Positions 1-8,615 of a stretch of DNA of 64,000 nucleotides are shown piece by piece. Each line of letters opens with the position of its first letter. The stretch's first letter is position 1. Both the position numbers and the translations under genes were made by a program. Below the pieces are notes generated by a model. The model saw only the letters and a list, made by a program, of their open reading frames with translations, had not been told where the DNA came from and made no database searches. This stretch comes from Ectopseudomonas composti (GTDB taxonomy: Bacteria; Pseudomonadota; Gammaproteobacteria; Pseudomonadales; Pseudomonadaceae), in NCBI RefSeq assembly GCF_001567565.1, contig NZ_LSSW01000029.1:310001-374000 (forward strand), given 5' to 3'.

Positions 1-602
1 TCCTCGGGGTTGTCGCCCAGCTCGATCCCCAGGTGGTTGACCAGCTCCAGCGAGCCGTCGTCCTTCACCTGCGCATACAGCGCCAGTTCGGTGTAGGCCG
101 GGCCCCGGCGCACCAGCGCGCCGCCGGAGTTGTTGCAGATGCCGCCCAGCACCGAGGCGCCGATGCAGGATGAGCCGATCACCGAGTGCGGCTCGCGGTT
201 CAGCGGTGCCAGCGCCTGCTCCAGGCGATCCAGCGTGGCGCCGGGCAGGCACACCACCTGCTGGCCATCGTTGATCAGCTGTACACCGGTGATACGCAGG
301 GTGCTGATCAGCACGATCTCGCGGTCGTAGTCGGCGCCGTCAGGGGTGGAGCCACCGGTCAGGCCGGTGTTGGCCGCCTGCATGATGACGATGCGGTCGG
401 CCGCTACTGCCGCCTGCAGGATACGCCACTGCTCCAGCAGCGAAGCGGGGCGCACCACCGCCAGGACATTGCCCTCGCCCGTGCGGTGGCCCTTGCGGAA
501 GCGCCGCGTGGCTTGTTCGTCGGTCAGCACGTGGCTGCTGCCGACGATCTGGCGCATCTGCGCCAGCAGGGCGTCGCGGGTAATGGAGGCAGCGGCAGTC
601 AT
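1..602 (-). CDS. dld: FAD-linked D-lactate dehydrogenase, N-terminal part
   Basis: The first ~200 codons of an FAD-dependent, quinone-linked D-lactate dehydrogenase, which oxidises D-lactate to pyruvate at the inner membrane. The frame opens at ATG 602 (MTAAASITRDALLAQMRQIV) and is still open at the window edge. It holds an FAD_binding_4-type nucleotide-binding segment, including QAANTGLTGGSTPDG and, further on, IGASVLGGICNNSGG. It is third in the minus-strand order lldP-lldD-dld. Only 4 nt separate it from the lldD stop, and its ribosome-binding site (AAGGAG) lies inside the end of lldD, so the two are probably translationally coupled. Family assignment is confident; the C-terminal half is not visible. 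Confidence 0.9.
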   Translation of the reverse strand, partial: MTAAASITRDALLAQMRQIVGSSHVLTDEQATRRFRKGHRTGEGNVLAVVRPASLLEQWRILQAAVAADRIVIMQAANTGLTGGSTPDGADYDREIVLISTLRITGVQLINDGQQVVCLPGATLDRLEQALAPLNREPHSVIGSSCIGASVLGGICNNSGGALVRRGPAYTELALYAQVKDDGSLELVNHLGIELGDNPE

Positions 603-606
603 GGGT

Positions 607-1746
607 TCAACGCTCCTTTACCAGCAAATCCGGGGTGATCTCGGCGATGGACTTGGCGCCGGTCAGGACCATGGCCACGCGCATTTCCTTCTCGATCAGG
701 TCGAGCAGGTTGCTCACGCCAGCACCACCGGCTGCGGCCAGGGCATAGAGGAAGGCGCGTCCGAGCAGTACGGTGTCGGCACCCAGGGCGAGCATGCGCA
801 CCACGTCTAGGCCGGTGCGGATGCCGGAGTCGGCGAGAATCTTCAGCTCGCCCTTGACCGCATCGGCAATGGCCGGCAGCGCGCGGGCGCTGGACAGCAC
901 ACCGTCGAGCTGACGACCGCCATGGTTGGAGACGATGATGCCGTCGGCGCCGAAGGTCACTGCGTCACGCGCGTCTTCCGGGTCGAGAATGCCTTTGATC
1001 ACCATCGGGCCGTCCCAGAAATCGCGGATCCACTCCAGATCCTTCCAGGAAATCGACGGGTCGAAGTTGGCGCCCAACCAGCCGATGTAGTCGGCCAGGC
1101 CGGTCGGGTTACCGCGGTAGGCGGAGATATTGCCCAGGTCATGCGGCTTGCCCAGCAGGCCGACGTCCCAGGCCCACTGTGGGTGAGTCATGGCCTGCAG
1201 CATGCGGCGCAGTGCGGCGTTCGGGCCACTCATGCCGGAATGGGCGTCGCGGTAGCGTGCGCCGGGTACGGGCATGTCGACGGTGAACACCAGGGTCGAG
1301 CAGCCGGCCGCCTTGGCGCGCTCCAGGGCGTTCTTCATGAAGCCACGGTCTTTCAGTACGTAGAGCTGGAACCACATCGGCCGGTCGATGGCCGGCGCCA
1401 CTTCCTCGATCGGGCACACCGAGACCGTCGACAGGGTGAAGGGTATGCCCTTGGCCGCTGCCGCCTTGGCAGCCTGCACTTCACCGCGACGGGCGAACAT
1501 GCCGGTCAGGCCGACCGGGGCCAGGCCGACCGGCATCGACATCTTCTCGCCGAACAGCTCGGTGGACAGGTCAAGCTCGGCCATGTTCTTCAGCACGCGC
1601 TGGCGCAGTTCGATGTTCGACAGGTCCGCGACGTTGCGGCGCAGGGTGTGCTCGGCGTAGGCGCCGCCATCGGCATAGTGGAACAGGAAGGGCGGCAGCT
1701 TGCGCTGGGCCGCGGCGCGATAGTCGGTAGAGGCAGAAATGATCAT
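607..1746 (-). CDS. lldD: L-lactate dehydrogenase (FMN, cytochrome/quinone-linked)
   Basis: FMN-dependent L-lactate dehydrogenase of the alpha-hydroxyacid oxidase family, 379 aa, the usual family length. It oxidises L-lactate to pyruvate and passes electrons to the respiratory chain. Visible hallmarks are an N-terminal FHYADGGA (FMN contact tyrosine near residue 24), a central FTVDMPVPGARYRD, the active-site SNHGGRQLDG near residue 275, and the C-terminal FMN-phosphate loop DSGIRTGLDVVRMLALGAD. It lies downstream of lldP on the same strand, with an 85-nt gap containing a GC hairpin, and just upstream of dld. Expression is expected to follow LldR control of the lldP promoter. Confidence 0.96.
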   Translation of the reverse strand: MIISASTDYRAAAQRKLPPFLFHYADGGAYAEHTLRRNVADLSNIELRQRVLKNMAELDLSTELFGEKMSMPVGLAPVGLTGMFARRGEVQAAKAAAAKGIPFTLSTVSVCPIEEVAPAIDRPMWFQLYVLKDRGFMKNALERAKAAGCSTLVFTVDMPVPGARYRDAHSGMSGPNAALRRMLQAMTHPQWAWDVGLLGKPHDLGNISAYRGNPTGLADYIGWLGANFDPSISWKDLEWIRDFWDGPMVIKGILDPEDARDAVTFGADGIIVSNHGGRQLDGVLSSARALPAIADAVKGELKILADSGIRTGLDVVRMLALGADTVLLGRAFLYALAAAGGAGVSNLLDLIEKEMRVAMVLTGAKSIAEITPDLLVKER

Positions 1747-1794
1747 GGGCTCATCCTGTTACTGAAAAAGGGGAAGCGTAGCCTGACGGCAAGA

Positions 1795-1813
1795 GCCCCG
1801 GCTCGGCCGGGGC
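1795..1813 (-). terminator. GC hairpin between lldP and lldD
   Basis: A perfect 8-bp inverted repeat (GCCCCGGC, loop TCG, GCCGGGGC) follows the lldP stop codon. There is no immediate U-run on the minus strand, so it is more likely a partial attenuator or mRNA-stability element within the operon than a full terminator. Confidence 0.5.
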
Positions 1814-1831
1814 GCATTCGACGGGTTGTGT

Positions 1832-3526
<1,695 letters not shown>

Positions 3527-3532
3527 TGGGAC

Positions 3533-3610
3533 TTACTCCACACGAGCGCGCGGCTGGCGCGGCAGGGATGAGGCGTGATCGAACAGGCTTGCAGCGTGTT
3601 GGGCTGTCAT
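3533..3610 (-). CDS. putative 25-codon upstream ORF in the lldP leader
   Basis: A small frame, ATG at 3610 to TAA at 3535-3533, encodes MTAQHAASLFDHASSLPRQP followed by RARVE. It has a well-placed ribosome-binding site (GAGG, 7 nt before the ATG), and its final codons contain the lldP Shine-Dalgarno. An A-rich motif lies just upstream of its ribosome-binding site. I do not recognise the peptide. It may be a leader whose translation is coupled to lldP, or it may be chance; peptide conservation in related genomes would decide. Confidence 0.45.
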   Translation of the reverse strand: MTAQHAASLFDHASSLPRQPRARVE

Positions 3611-3627
3611 GGCGTGACCTCGATGGA

Positions 3628-3641
3628 TTGTTGTTCTTGTT
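3628..3641 (-). promoter_or_regulatory. candidate Hfq/Crc CA motif in the lldP leader
   Basis: The minus strand reads AACAAGAACAACAA, a run of AAN triplets matching the AAnAAnAA catabolite-activity motif bound by Hfq with Crc in Pseudomonas. It sits 6 nt upstream of the GAGG of the upstream ORF, where binding could block ribosome loading. Lactate genes are plausible catabolite-repression targets, and crcZ, the antagonist RNA, is encoded in this window. Confidence 0.55.
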
Positions 3642-3645
3642 GGTT

Positions 3646-3664
3646 AAATTGGTAATACCAATTT
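3646..3664. promoter_or_regulatory. LldR operator palindrome
   Basis: A perfect palindrome, AAATTGGTA-A-TACCAATTT, contains TGGTNNNACCA, the operator type used by FadR-subfamily GntR regulators, including LldR. It lies in the divergent lldP/lldR intergenic region, 36 nt upstream of the small ORF of the lldP leader. LldR probably represses from here until L-lactate is present. Confidence 0.8.
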
Positions 3665-3821
3665 ACAAAGTAGCGGGCTCAGGTTAAAAGTTGCTCAATG
3701 GGCTGTCAAATCGAGATGCTAAGACTTTGGTCGTAGAGTGCTTGCTTGTTCGGCACGGAAGGGCGCTATAGGCTTGCGCTGTGAGGCCTTGGGCCTGGTC
3801 AAACCAATGGAGATGAGGGCG

Positions 3822-4589
3822 ATGGAAGTAGGTCTGGTTCGGCAGCGGCGTCTTTCCGATGACATCGTCGCGCAGCTGGAAACCATGATTCTCGAAGGCA
3901 CCTTGCGCGCCGGTGAGCGCTTACCTGCCGAGCGTGCGCTGGCCGAGCAGTTTGGCGTCTCGCGTCCATCCTTGCGCGAGGCGATCCAGAAGTTGGTAGC
4001 CAAGGGCTTGCTGGTCAGTCGTCAGGGTGGTGGTAACTACGTCGCCGAATCGCTCGGCTCGACCTTCAGCGACCCGCTGCTACAGCTGCTGGAGCACAAG
4101 GAAGATGCCCAGCGAGACCTGCTGGAGTTCCGCCATACGCTGGAGGGCTCCTGCGCCTACTACGCGGCCAAGCGCGCCACCGATATCGACCGCCAGCGTC
4201 TGGCCGAGGCGTTCGAGGCCTTGCAGGATTGCTATGCGCGGGTCGGCAAGGTGACCCGCGCCGAAGAGGGCGCGGCGGATGCTCGGTTTCACCTGGCAAT
4301 TGCCGAGGCCAGTCACAACGCGGTCCTGTTGCACACCATTCGTGGCCTGTTCGACCTGCTCAAGCGCAACGTCGTGACCAATATCGGCGGCATGTACGCG
4401 CAGCGTGAAGAGACGCGCGACATGCTGATCAACCAGCACCGGGCGCTGTACGAGGCGATCATCGAAGGTCGCGCGGAGGATGCGCGCGACCTCTCCAACC
4501 AGCACATCGACTATGTGCAGGAAGTGCTCTCGGAAGTGCAGTTGGAAGCCCAGCGGGTGGCGCGTGCACAACGCAGGCAGGGGCTTTAG
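3822..4589 (+). CDS. lldR: GntR-family lactate-responsive regulator
   Basis: Transcriptional regulator of the FadR subfamily of GntR proteins, 255 aa from the chosen start. An N-terminal winged helix (LSDDIVAQLETMILEGTLRA through PSLREAIQKL, about residues 10-60) is followed by an all-helical FCD effector domain (FRHTLEG, ADARFHLAIAEASHN, QHRALYEAI). The ATG at 3822 is preferred because GGAG lies 9 nt upstream; in-frame ATGs at 3807 and 3813 lack this spacing. It is divergent from lldPD-dld and separated from it by the TGGTAATACCA operator, which fits control of lactate uptake and oxidation, and probably autoregulation. The symbol rests on context plus family. Confidence 0.88.
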   Translation: MEVGLVRQRRLSDDIVAQLETMILEGTLRAGERLPAERALAEQFGVSRPSLREAIQKLVAKGLLVSRQGGGNYVAESLGSTFSDPLLQLLEHKEDAQRDLLEFRHTLEGSCAYYAAKRATDIDRQRLAEAFEALQDCYARVGKVTRAEEGAADARFHLAIAEASHNAVLLHTIRGLFDLLKRNVVTNIGGMYAQREETRDMLINQHRALYEAIIEGRAEDARDLSNQHIDYVQEVLSEVQLEAQRVARAQRRQGL

Positions 4590-4593
4590 ACAT

Positions 4594-4628
4594 CAGCGCA
4601 GGCGATCATGTCGAGCATCATCGCCTGC
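4594..4628. terminator. bidirectional terminator between lldR and smpB
   Basis: An 11-bp perfect inverted repeat (GCGCAGGCGAT / ATCGCCTGCGC) with a short loop lies between the convergent 3' ends of lldR and smpB. It has no long T tract but is well placed to end both transcripts. Confidence 0.6.
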
Positions 4629-4644
4629 GCGGTGAAGCGGGCGT

Positions 4645-5127
4645 TTAGTCTTCCTTGCCCTTGCTGCGCATCGCGCGTTGAACCTCGCGATCGGCGTCAC
4701 GTTCCTTCTCGGTGTGACGCTTGTCGAAGTCCTTCTTGCCCTTGGCCAGGGCAATCTCGCACTTGATCAGATGCTGCTTCCAGTACAGCGACAGCGCTAC
4801 GGCGGTGTAGCCCTTCTGCTGCACGGAGCCGAACAGCTTTTCCAGCTCGCGCTTGTTCAGCAGTAGCTTGCGCGTGCGGGTCGGGTCCGCGATGACGTGA
4901 GTGCTGGCGGTTTTCAGTGGCGTGATGTGGCAACCCATCAGCCAGGCCTCGTCGTCCTTGAGCAGCACGTAACTGTCGACCAGCTGTGCCTTGCCGGCAC
5001 GCAGACTCTTCACTTCCCAGCCGGACAGCACCAGGCCGGCCTCGAACTTGTGTTCGATGAAATAGTCATGCTGCGCCTTCTTGTTCAGCGCGATGGTGCC
5101 TTGGGGATGTTTCTTTTGCTTAGCCAT
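4645..5127 (-). CDS. smpB: SsrA-binding protein SmpB
   Basis: Small RNA-binding protein, 160 aa, that escorts tmRNA to stalled ribosomes during trans-translation. The sequence starts MAKQKKHPQGTIALNKKAQH and shows the family core YFIEHKFEAGLVLSGWEVKS, DSYVLLKDDEAWLMGCHI and the basic C-terminal tail (KGKKDFDKRHTEKERDADRE) that enters the decoding centre. The ATG at 5127 gives the normal family length; the frame is open further upstream, but those residues are not family-like. It is divergent from the transporter gene at 5256 and convergent with lldR. The ssrA gene is not in this window. Confidence 0.97.
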   Translation of the reverse strand: MAKQKKHPQGTIALNKKAQHDYFIEHKFEAGLVLSGWEVKSLRAGKAQLVDSYVLLKDDEAWLMGCHITPLKTASTHVIADPTRTRKLLLNKRELEKLFGSVQQKGYTAVALSLYWKQHLIKCEIALAKGKKDFDKRHTEKERDADREVQRAMRSKGKED

Positions 5128-5255
5128 AGGGCGCGCATTATAGGGAGTCGTCCGCGCCTGCGCCATGGGCGCTTTGCCGAGCCAAACTTGAGCCCGTGCA
5201 GCTAATCTCCGACAATGCGCGATCTTTTTTCCCGCAGTCTGGGGTCTTGGCCGCA

Positions 5256-6659
5256 ATGGCGAGCGACAAAGTTTCAATTCATGGTGCCTGGGCCAGTCGC
5301 TGGGTGTTCATTCTGGCGGCCACCGGTTCGGCTGTAGGCCTCGGCAATATCTGGAAGTTCCCGTACATGACCGGGGTCTATGGTGGCGGTGCGTTCGTCG
5401 TCATGTACCTGTTCTGCATCGCCCTGGTGGGCGTGCCGATCATGCTGGCGGAAACCCTGATCGGCCGCCGTGGCCGGCAGAGCCCGGTCAACGCAATGAA
5501 GAGCCTGGCCTTGGAGGCCGGCGCCTCGAAGCACTGGTCACTGGCCGCGCTGATGGGCATGGTCGCTGCGCTGCTGATACTGTCCTTCTACAGCGTGGTG
5601 GCTGGCTGGTCGCTGGACTACATCCTCAGCATGGGGCGTGGCGACTTCACCGGCATCAGCGCCGACGGCGCCGGTGCGGCGTTCGGTGGGCTGACTGCCG
5701 ACCCGTGGCGACTGACGCTGTGGCACAGCCTGTTCATGCTGGGGACCGCGTTCGTCATCGCCAAAGGCGTGGTGGCCGGGCTGGAGCGCAGCCTGCGCAT
5801 CATGATGCCCCTGCTGTTCGTGCTGCTGCTGGTGTTGCTGGGCTACAGCTTCAGCACCGGGCATTTTCGCGAAGGTTTCGACTTCCTCTTCCATTTCGAT
5901 CCCAGCAAGGTGCAAGGGGGCATTCTCGCCGCCATGGGCCATGCGTTCTTCACCCTGAGCGTCGGTGTCGGTTCGATCATGGTCTACGGCGCCTATATGC
6001 CGAAGAAGGCTTCGATTGGCGCAACGGTGCTGACTGTCGGCCTGCTCGATACGCTGGTGGCGCTGACCGCCGGCATGGCGCTGTTCCCCATCGTGTTTGC
6101 CGCCGGGCTCGAGCCGGGAGGCGGGCCGGGGTTGATGTTCGTGACGCTGCCGATCGCCTTTGGCAACATCGCCTTCGGCCAGGTGATGGGCCTGATCTTC
6201 TTCGTGCTGGTGGCCGTGGCGGCCTGGAGTTCATCGATCTCCATGCTGGAGCCAGCCGTTGCCTACTTCGTCGAGAAGACCGGGCGCAGTCGCGTCAAGG
6301 TCACCGCCGTGCTGGCGCTGTTTTGCTGGCTGATGGGGATGGGCACGGTGCTGTCGTTCAATTTGTGGGCCGAGGCCAAGTTCTTTGTCTTCGCCGAGGA
6401 CGGCTTCCATCTGCTGCAGTGGGGCGTCGAGGGCGGCAAGACCTTCTTCGACAGCATCGATTACCTCACCAGCCGTATCCTGCTACCGCTGGGTGGCCTG
6501 GCGTTCGCCATGTTCGCCGGTTGGGCGCTGAACCGCGAAGCGGTGCGCGAAGAGTTGGCCATCAGGAGCCCGCTGCTGTTCAATCTGTCTCTCTGGCTGA
6601 TTCGCGTCGTGGCGCCGATCGGCGTACTGATCGTTTTCATCGCGGAGCTGAGCAAGTAA
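5256..6659 (+). CDS. sodium-dependent transporter, NSS (SNF) family
   Basis: Inner-membrane Na+-coupled symporter of the neurotransmitter:sodium symporter family, 467 aa with about 11-12 hydrophobic segments. The signature is clear at the N-terminus (WVFILAATGSAVGLGNIWKF, PYMTGVYGGGAFVVMYL), where unwound TM1 binds sodium and substrate. The substrate, probably an amino acid, cannot be read from the sequence. ATG 5256 (MASDKVSIHGAWASRW) is chosen over an upstream in-frame start because it matches the family N-terminus. Its stop codon directly abuts the start of ratA (0-nt gap), so the genes are likely cotranscribed. Confidence 0.88.
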   Translation: MASDKVSIHGAWASRWVFILAATGSAVGLGNIWKFPYMTGVYGGGAFVVMYLFCIALVGVPIMLAETLIGRRGRQSPVNAMKSLALEAGASKHWSLAALMGMVAALLILSFYSVVAGWSLDYILSMGRGDFTGISADGAGAAFGGLTADPWRLTLWHSLFMLGTAFVIAKGVVAGLERSLRIMMPLLFVLLLVLLGYSFSTGHFREGFDFLFHFDPSKVQGGILAAMGHAFFTLSVGVGSIMVYGAYMPKKASIGATVLTVGLLDTLVALTAGMALFPIVFAAGLEPGGGPGLMFVTLPIAFGNIAFGQVMGLIFFVLVAVAAWSSSISMLEPAVAYFVEKTGRSRVKVTAVLALFCWLMGMGTVLSFNLWAEAKFFVFAEDGFHLLQWGVEGGKTFFDSIDYLTSRILLPLGGLAFAMFAGWALNREAVREELAIRSPLLFNLSLWLIRVVAPIGVLIVFIAELSK

Positions 6660-7094
6660 ATGACTACTCGAATCCAGCGCTCGGCGTTGTTGCCTTACCC
6701 GGCGCAAGCGCTGTTTGATCTCGTCAACGATGTCGCCAGCTACCCGCAGTTCCTGCCCTGGTGCCGCTCCAGTGAGGTGCTGGAGGTCAGTGAAACGCAT
6801 ATGCTGGCCAGCCTCGAAGTCGCCAAGGGCAGCATCGGTCAGCGTTTCGTTACGCGTAATGTGCTGACGCCTGGCCAGCGTATCGAGATGAATCTGCAGG
6901 AAGGGCCTTTCACCAGCCTCAACGGCGTGTGGGAATTCAAGGCGCTGGGTGACAAGGCCTGCAAGATCAGTCTGGACCTTACCTTCGACTATGCCGGGCC
7001 TCTGGTGCGCGCCACATTGGGCCCATTGTTCAATCAGGCGACCAACACCATGGTCGACGCCTTCTGCCAGCGAGCCAAGCAGTTGTATGGATAA
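6660..7094 (+). CDS. ratA: RatA/COQ10-like START-domain protein
   Basis: A 144-aa protein of the polyketide cyclase/START (COQ10) superfamily. It opens with the characteristic MTTRIQRSALLPYPAQALFD, continues with YPQFLPWCRSSEVLE, and ends LVRATLGPLFNQATNTMVDA, as in E. coli RatA (YfjG). RatA was described as a ribosome-association toxin that blocks 70S assembly; homologs are also proposed to bind ubiquinone, so its role is uncertain. It overlaps rnfH by 8 nt, the classic ratA-ratB pair, and lies near smpB as in many gammaproteobacteria. Confidence 0.88.
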   Translation: MTTRIQRSALLPYPAQALFDLVNDVASYPQFLPWCRSSEVLEVSETHMLASLEVAKGSIGQRFVTRNVLTPGQRIEMNLQEGPFTSLNGVWEFKALGDKACKISLDLTFDYAGPLVRATLGPLFNQATNTMVDAFCQRAKQLYG

Positions 7095-7407
7095 GCCGAG
7101 CATCGTCATCGAGGTGGTCTACGCGCTGGCCGAGCGGCAGAAGCTGCTGCGTTTTTCCGTGCCGGCTGGCACCACGGTGCGTGAGGCTGCGCTGCGTTCC
7201 GGTATGCAGCAGTTCTTTCCCGAGCTGGACCTGAACCAGGCGCCACTGGGTATTTTCGGCAAGGCGGTCGGCAAACCGGAGGAGCGTGTGCTGGAGGAGG
7301 GCGAGCGTGTCGAGATCTATCGGCCGTTGATCGCCGACCCCAAGGAAGTGCGCAAGCAGCGCGCGGCCAAAGCCAAGGCCAGGGAAGAGGGCGAAGAACC
7401 CGCCTGA
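7087..7407 (+). CDS. rnfH: RnfH/RatB family ubiquitin-like protein
   Basis: A 106-aa protein of the RnfH (UPF0125, RatB) family with a beta-grasp, ubiquitin-like fold: SIVIEVVYALAERQKLLRFS, GTTVREAALRSG, LGIFGKAVGKPEERVLEEGE, VEIYRPLIADPKEVRKQRA. The function is unknown; despite the name, no Rnf complex genes are nearby. Its ATG lies inside the last codons of ratA (8-nt overlap), implying translational coupling. A strong bidirectional terminator follows. Confidence 0.9.
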   Translation: MDKPSIVIEVVYALAERQKLLRFSVPAGTTVREAALRSGMQQFFPELDLNQAPLGIFGKAVGKPEERVLEEGERVEIYRPLIADPKEVRKQRAAKAKAREEGEEPA

Positions 7408-7444
7408 TGATTGCCGTCGTTTGGCTGATCAGGCGGCAGATACG

Positions 7445-7473
7445 AAAAAGCCCGGATTCGCTCCGGGCTTTTT
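7445..7473. terminator. bidirectional intrinsic terminator rnfH / bamE
   Basis: AAAAAGCCCGGA, loop TTCGC, TCCGGGCTTTTT: a GC stem flanked by A and T runs lies between convergent rnfH and bamE and can terminate both. Confidence 0.9.
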
Positions 7474-7485
7474 AGTGTCCGCGTG

Positions 7486-8004
7486 TTACTGCGGATCGGT
7501 GTCCAGCGGCTCCGGCGTCGGCACCGGGACGGTCTCGACCTGGTCCACTTCGCGCTGGATCTGCTCCAGCAGCGAGCCGGGTGCTGGCGGCGTTTCATCC
7601 TGCGGTTTGGCTTGCGGCTGAGCACTGCTGGTGTCGCTGTCTTCGCCCATGATCGCCTGATCACGGCTGACGCCGGGCATGAAATCGCCGGCCAGGCCAA
7701 CCAGCTGGTCGCTGCCGTCGAATACCAGGCTGACGCGTTCCTGCAGGCGCTGACCGCCGCCCGGCTGGATGCTGTACAGATAATCCCAGCGATCGGCATG
7801 GAAGGTGTCGGTGATCAGCGGGTTGCCCATGATAAACCGCACTTGGCGCCGGGTCATTCCTGGGCGCAGCTGGTCTATCATGTCCTGTGTCACGACATTG
7901 CCCTGTTGAATGTCGATCTTGTAAACCCCGGGGAATGAACAACCGGCGAGTGCGAAGAGCCCGGTCAGCGACAGGCTGGTCAGCAAGAGCTTGGTTTTTT
8001 GCAT
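7486..8004 (-). CDS. bamE: outer membrane protein assembly factor BamE (OmlA)
   Basis: Outer-membrane lipoprotein of the BAM complex, 172 aa. The lipobox LAGC puts the acylated cysteine at residue 22 of a typical signal peptide. The SmpA/OmlA fold follows: YKIDIQQGNVVTQDMIDQLR, PGMTRRQVRFIMGNPLITD, FHADRWDYLYSIQPGG and VSLVFDGSDQLVGLAGDFMP. A proline-rich C-terminal extension (about residues 125-172) goes beyond the E. coli BamE core, as is usual in Pseudomonas OmlA. It is divergent from fur, the conserved omlA-fur arrangement. Confidence 0.95.
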   Translation of the reverse strand: MQKTKLLLTSLSLTGLFALAGCSFPGVYKIDIQQGNVVTQDMIDQLRPGMTRRQVRFIMGNPLITDTFHADRWDYLYSIQPGGGQRLQERVSLVFDGSDQLVGLAGDFMPGVSRDQAIMGEDSDTSSAQPQAKPQDETPPAPGSLLEQIQREVDQVETVPVPTPEPLDTDPQ

Positions 8005-8098
8005 CGGAGGGTGACTTCCACTATCTTGGGCAACTTGAACCCCGGATCATACCCGTATTGAAGGGTGCTGCGAAGCAGCATCCATGAGAAAGCAGACC

Positions 8099-8503
8099 AT
8101 GGTTGAAAATAACGAACTGCGCAAAGCTGGACTGAAGGTGACCCTGCCACGGGTCAAAATCCTGCAAATGCTGGATAACGCCGAGCATCGCCACATGAGC
8201 GCTGAGGATGTCTACAAGGCGCTGATGGAGGCCGGTGAAGACGTCGGACTGGCTACCGTATACCGCGTCCTGACCCAGTTCGAGGCTGCTGGCCTGGTGG
8301 TGCGTCACAACTTCGATGGCGGCCATGCCGTATTCGAACTGGCGGACAGCGGCCATCACGACCATATGGTCTGTGTCGATTCCGGTGAGGTGATCGAGTT
8401 CTTCGACGCCGAGATCGAGAAGCGCCAGAAGGAGATCGTGCGTGAGCATGGCTTCGAACTGGTCGATCACAACCTGGTGCTGTACGTGCGCAAGAAGAGC
8501 TGA
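8099..8503 (+). CDS. fur: ferric uptake regulator Fur
   Basis: Global iron regulator, 134 aa. An N-terminal winged helix (LRKAGLKVTLPRVKILQMLD, HMSAEDVYKALMEAGEDVGL) is followed by the metal-binding dimerisation domain with the histidine-rich HHDHMVCVDSGEV. It lacks the paired CxxC zinc cysteines of E. coli Fur, as is typical for Pseudomonas. ATG 8099 (MVENNELRKAG) is chosen over the in-frame ATG at 8084 because it gives the usual 134-aa length. With ferrous iron it should repress genes with Fur boxes, such as those between the haem receptor and haem-binding genes at the right end of this window. Confidence 0.97.
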   Translation: MVENNELRKAGLKVTLPRVKILQMLDNAEHRHMSAEDVYKALMEAGEDVGLATVYRVLTQFEAAGLVVRHNFDGGHAVFELADSGHHDHMVCVDSGEVIEFFDAEIEKRQKEIVREHGFELVDHNLVLYVRKKS

Positions 8504-8517
8504 TGCTTCTGCGGCAA

Positions 8518-8549
8518 TGAAAAAAGGCGACCTTCGGGTCGCCTTTTTG
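8518..8549 (+). terminator. fur intrinsic terminator
   Basis: AAAAAAGGCGACC, loop TTCG, GGTCGCCTTTTT: a strong stem followed by a T run, 15 nt after the fur stop. Confidence 0.92.
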
Positions 8550-8556
8550 CTGTGTC

Positions 8557-8611
8557 GTAGCCTGGATGCAAGCCGGGGGAATGATGCTTCTGCATCGTTT
8601 CCGGGCTGCGG
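8557..8611. repeat. REP-like element (GTAGCCnGGATG family), recN 3' end
   Basis: Begins GTAGCCTGGATGCAAGCCGG and closes with an imperfect inverted arm CCGGGCTGC; the middle has a small hairpin (GATGC-TTCT-GCATC). It is related to the elements at 56372 and 60009. It ends 4 nt from the recN stop codon. Confidence 0.65.
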
Positions 8612-8615
8612 CGTT

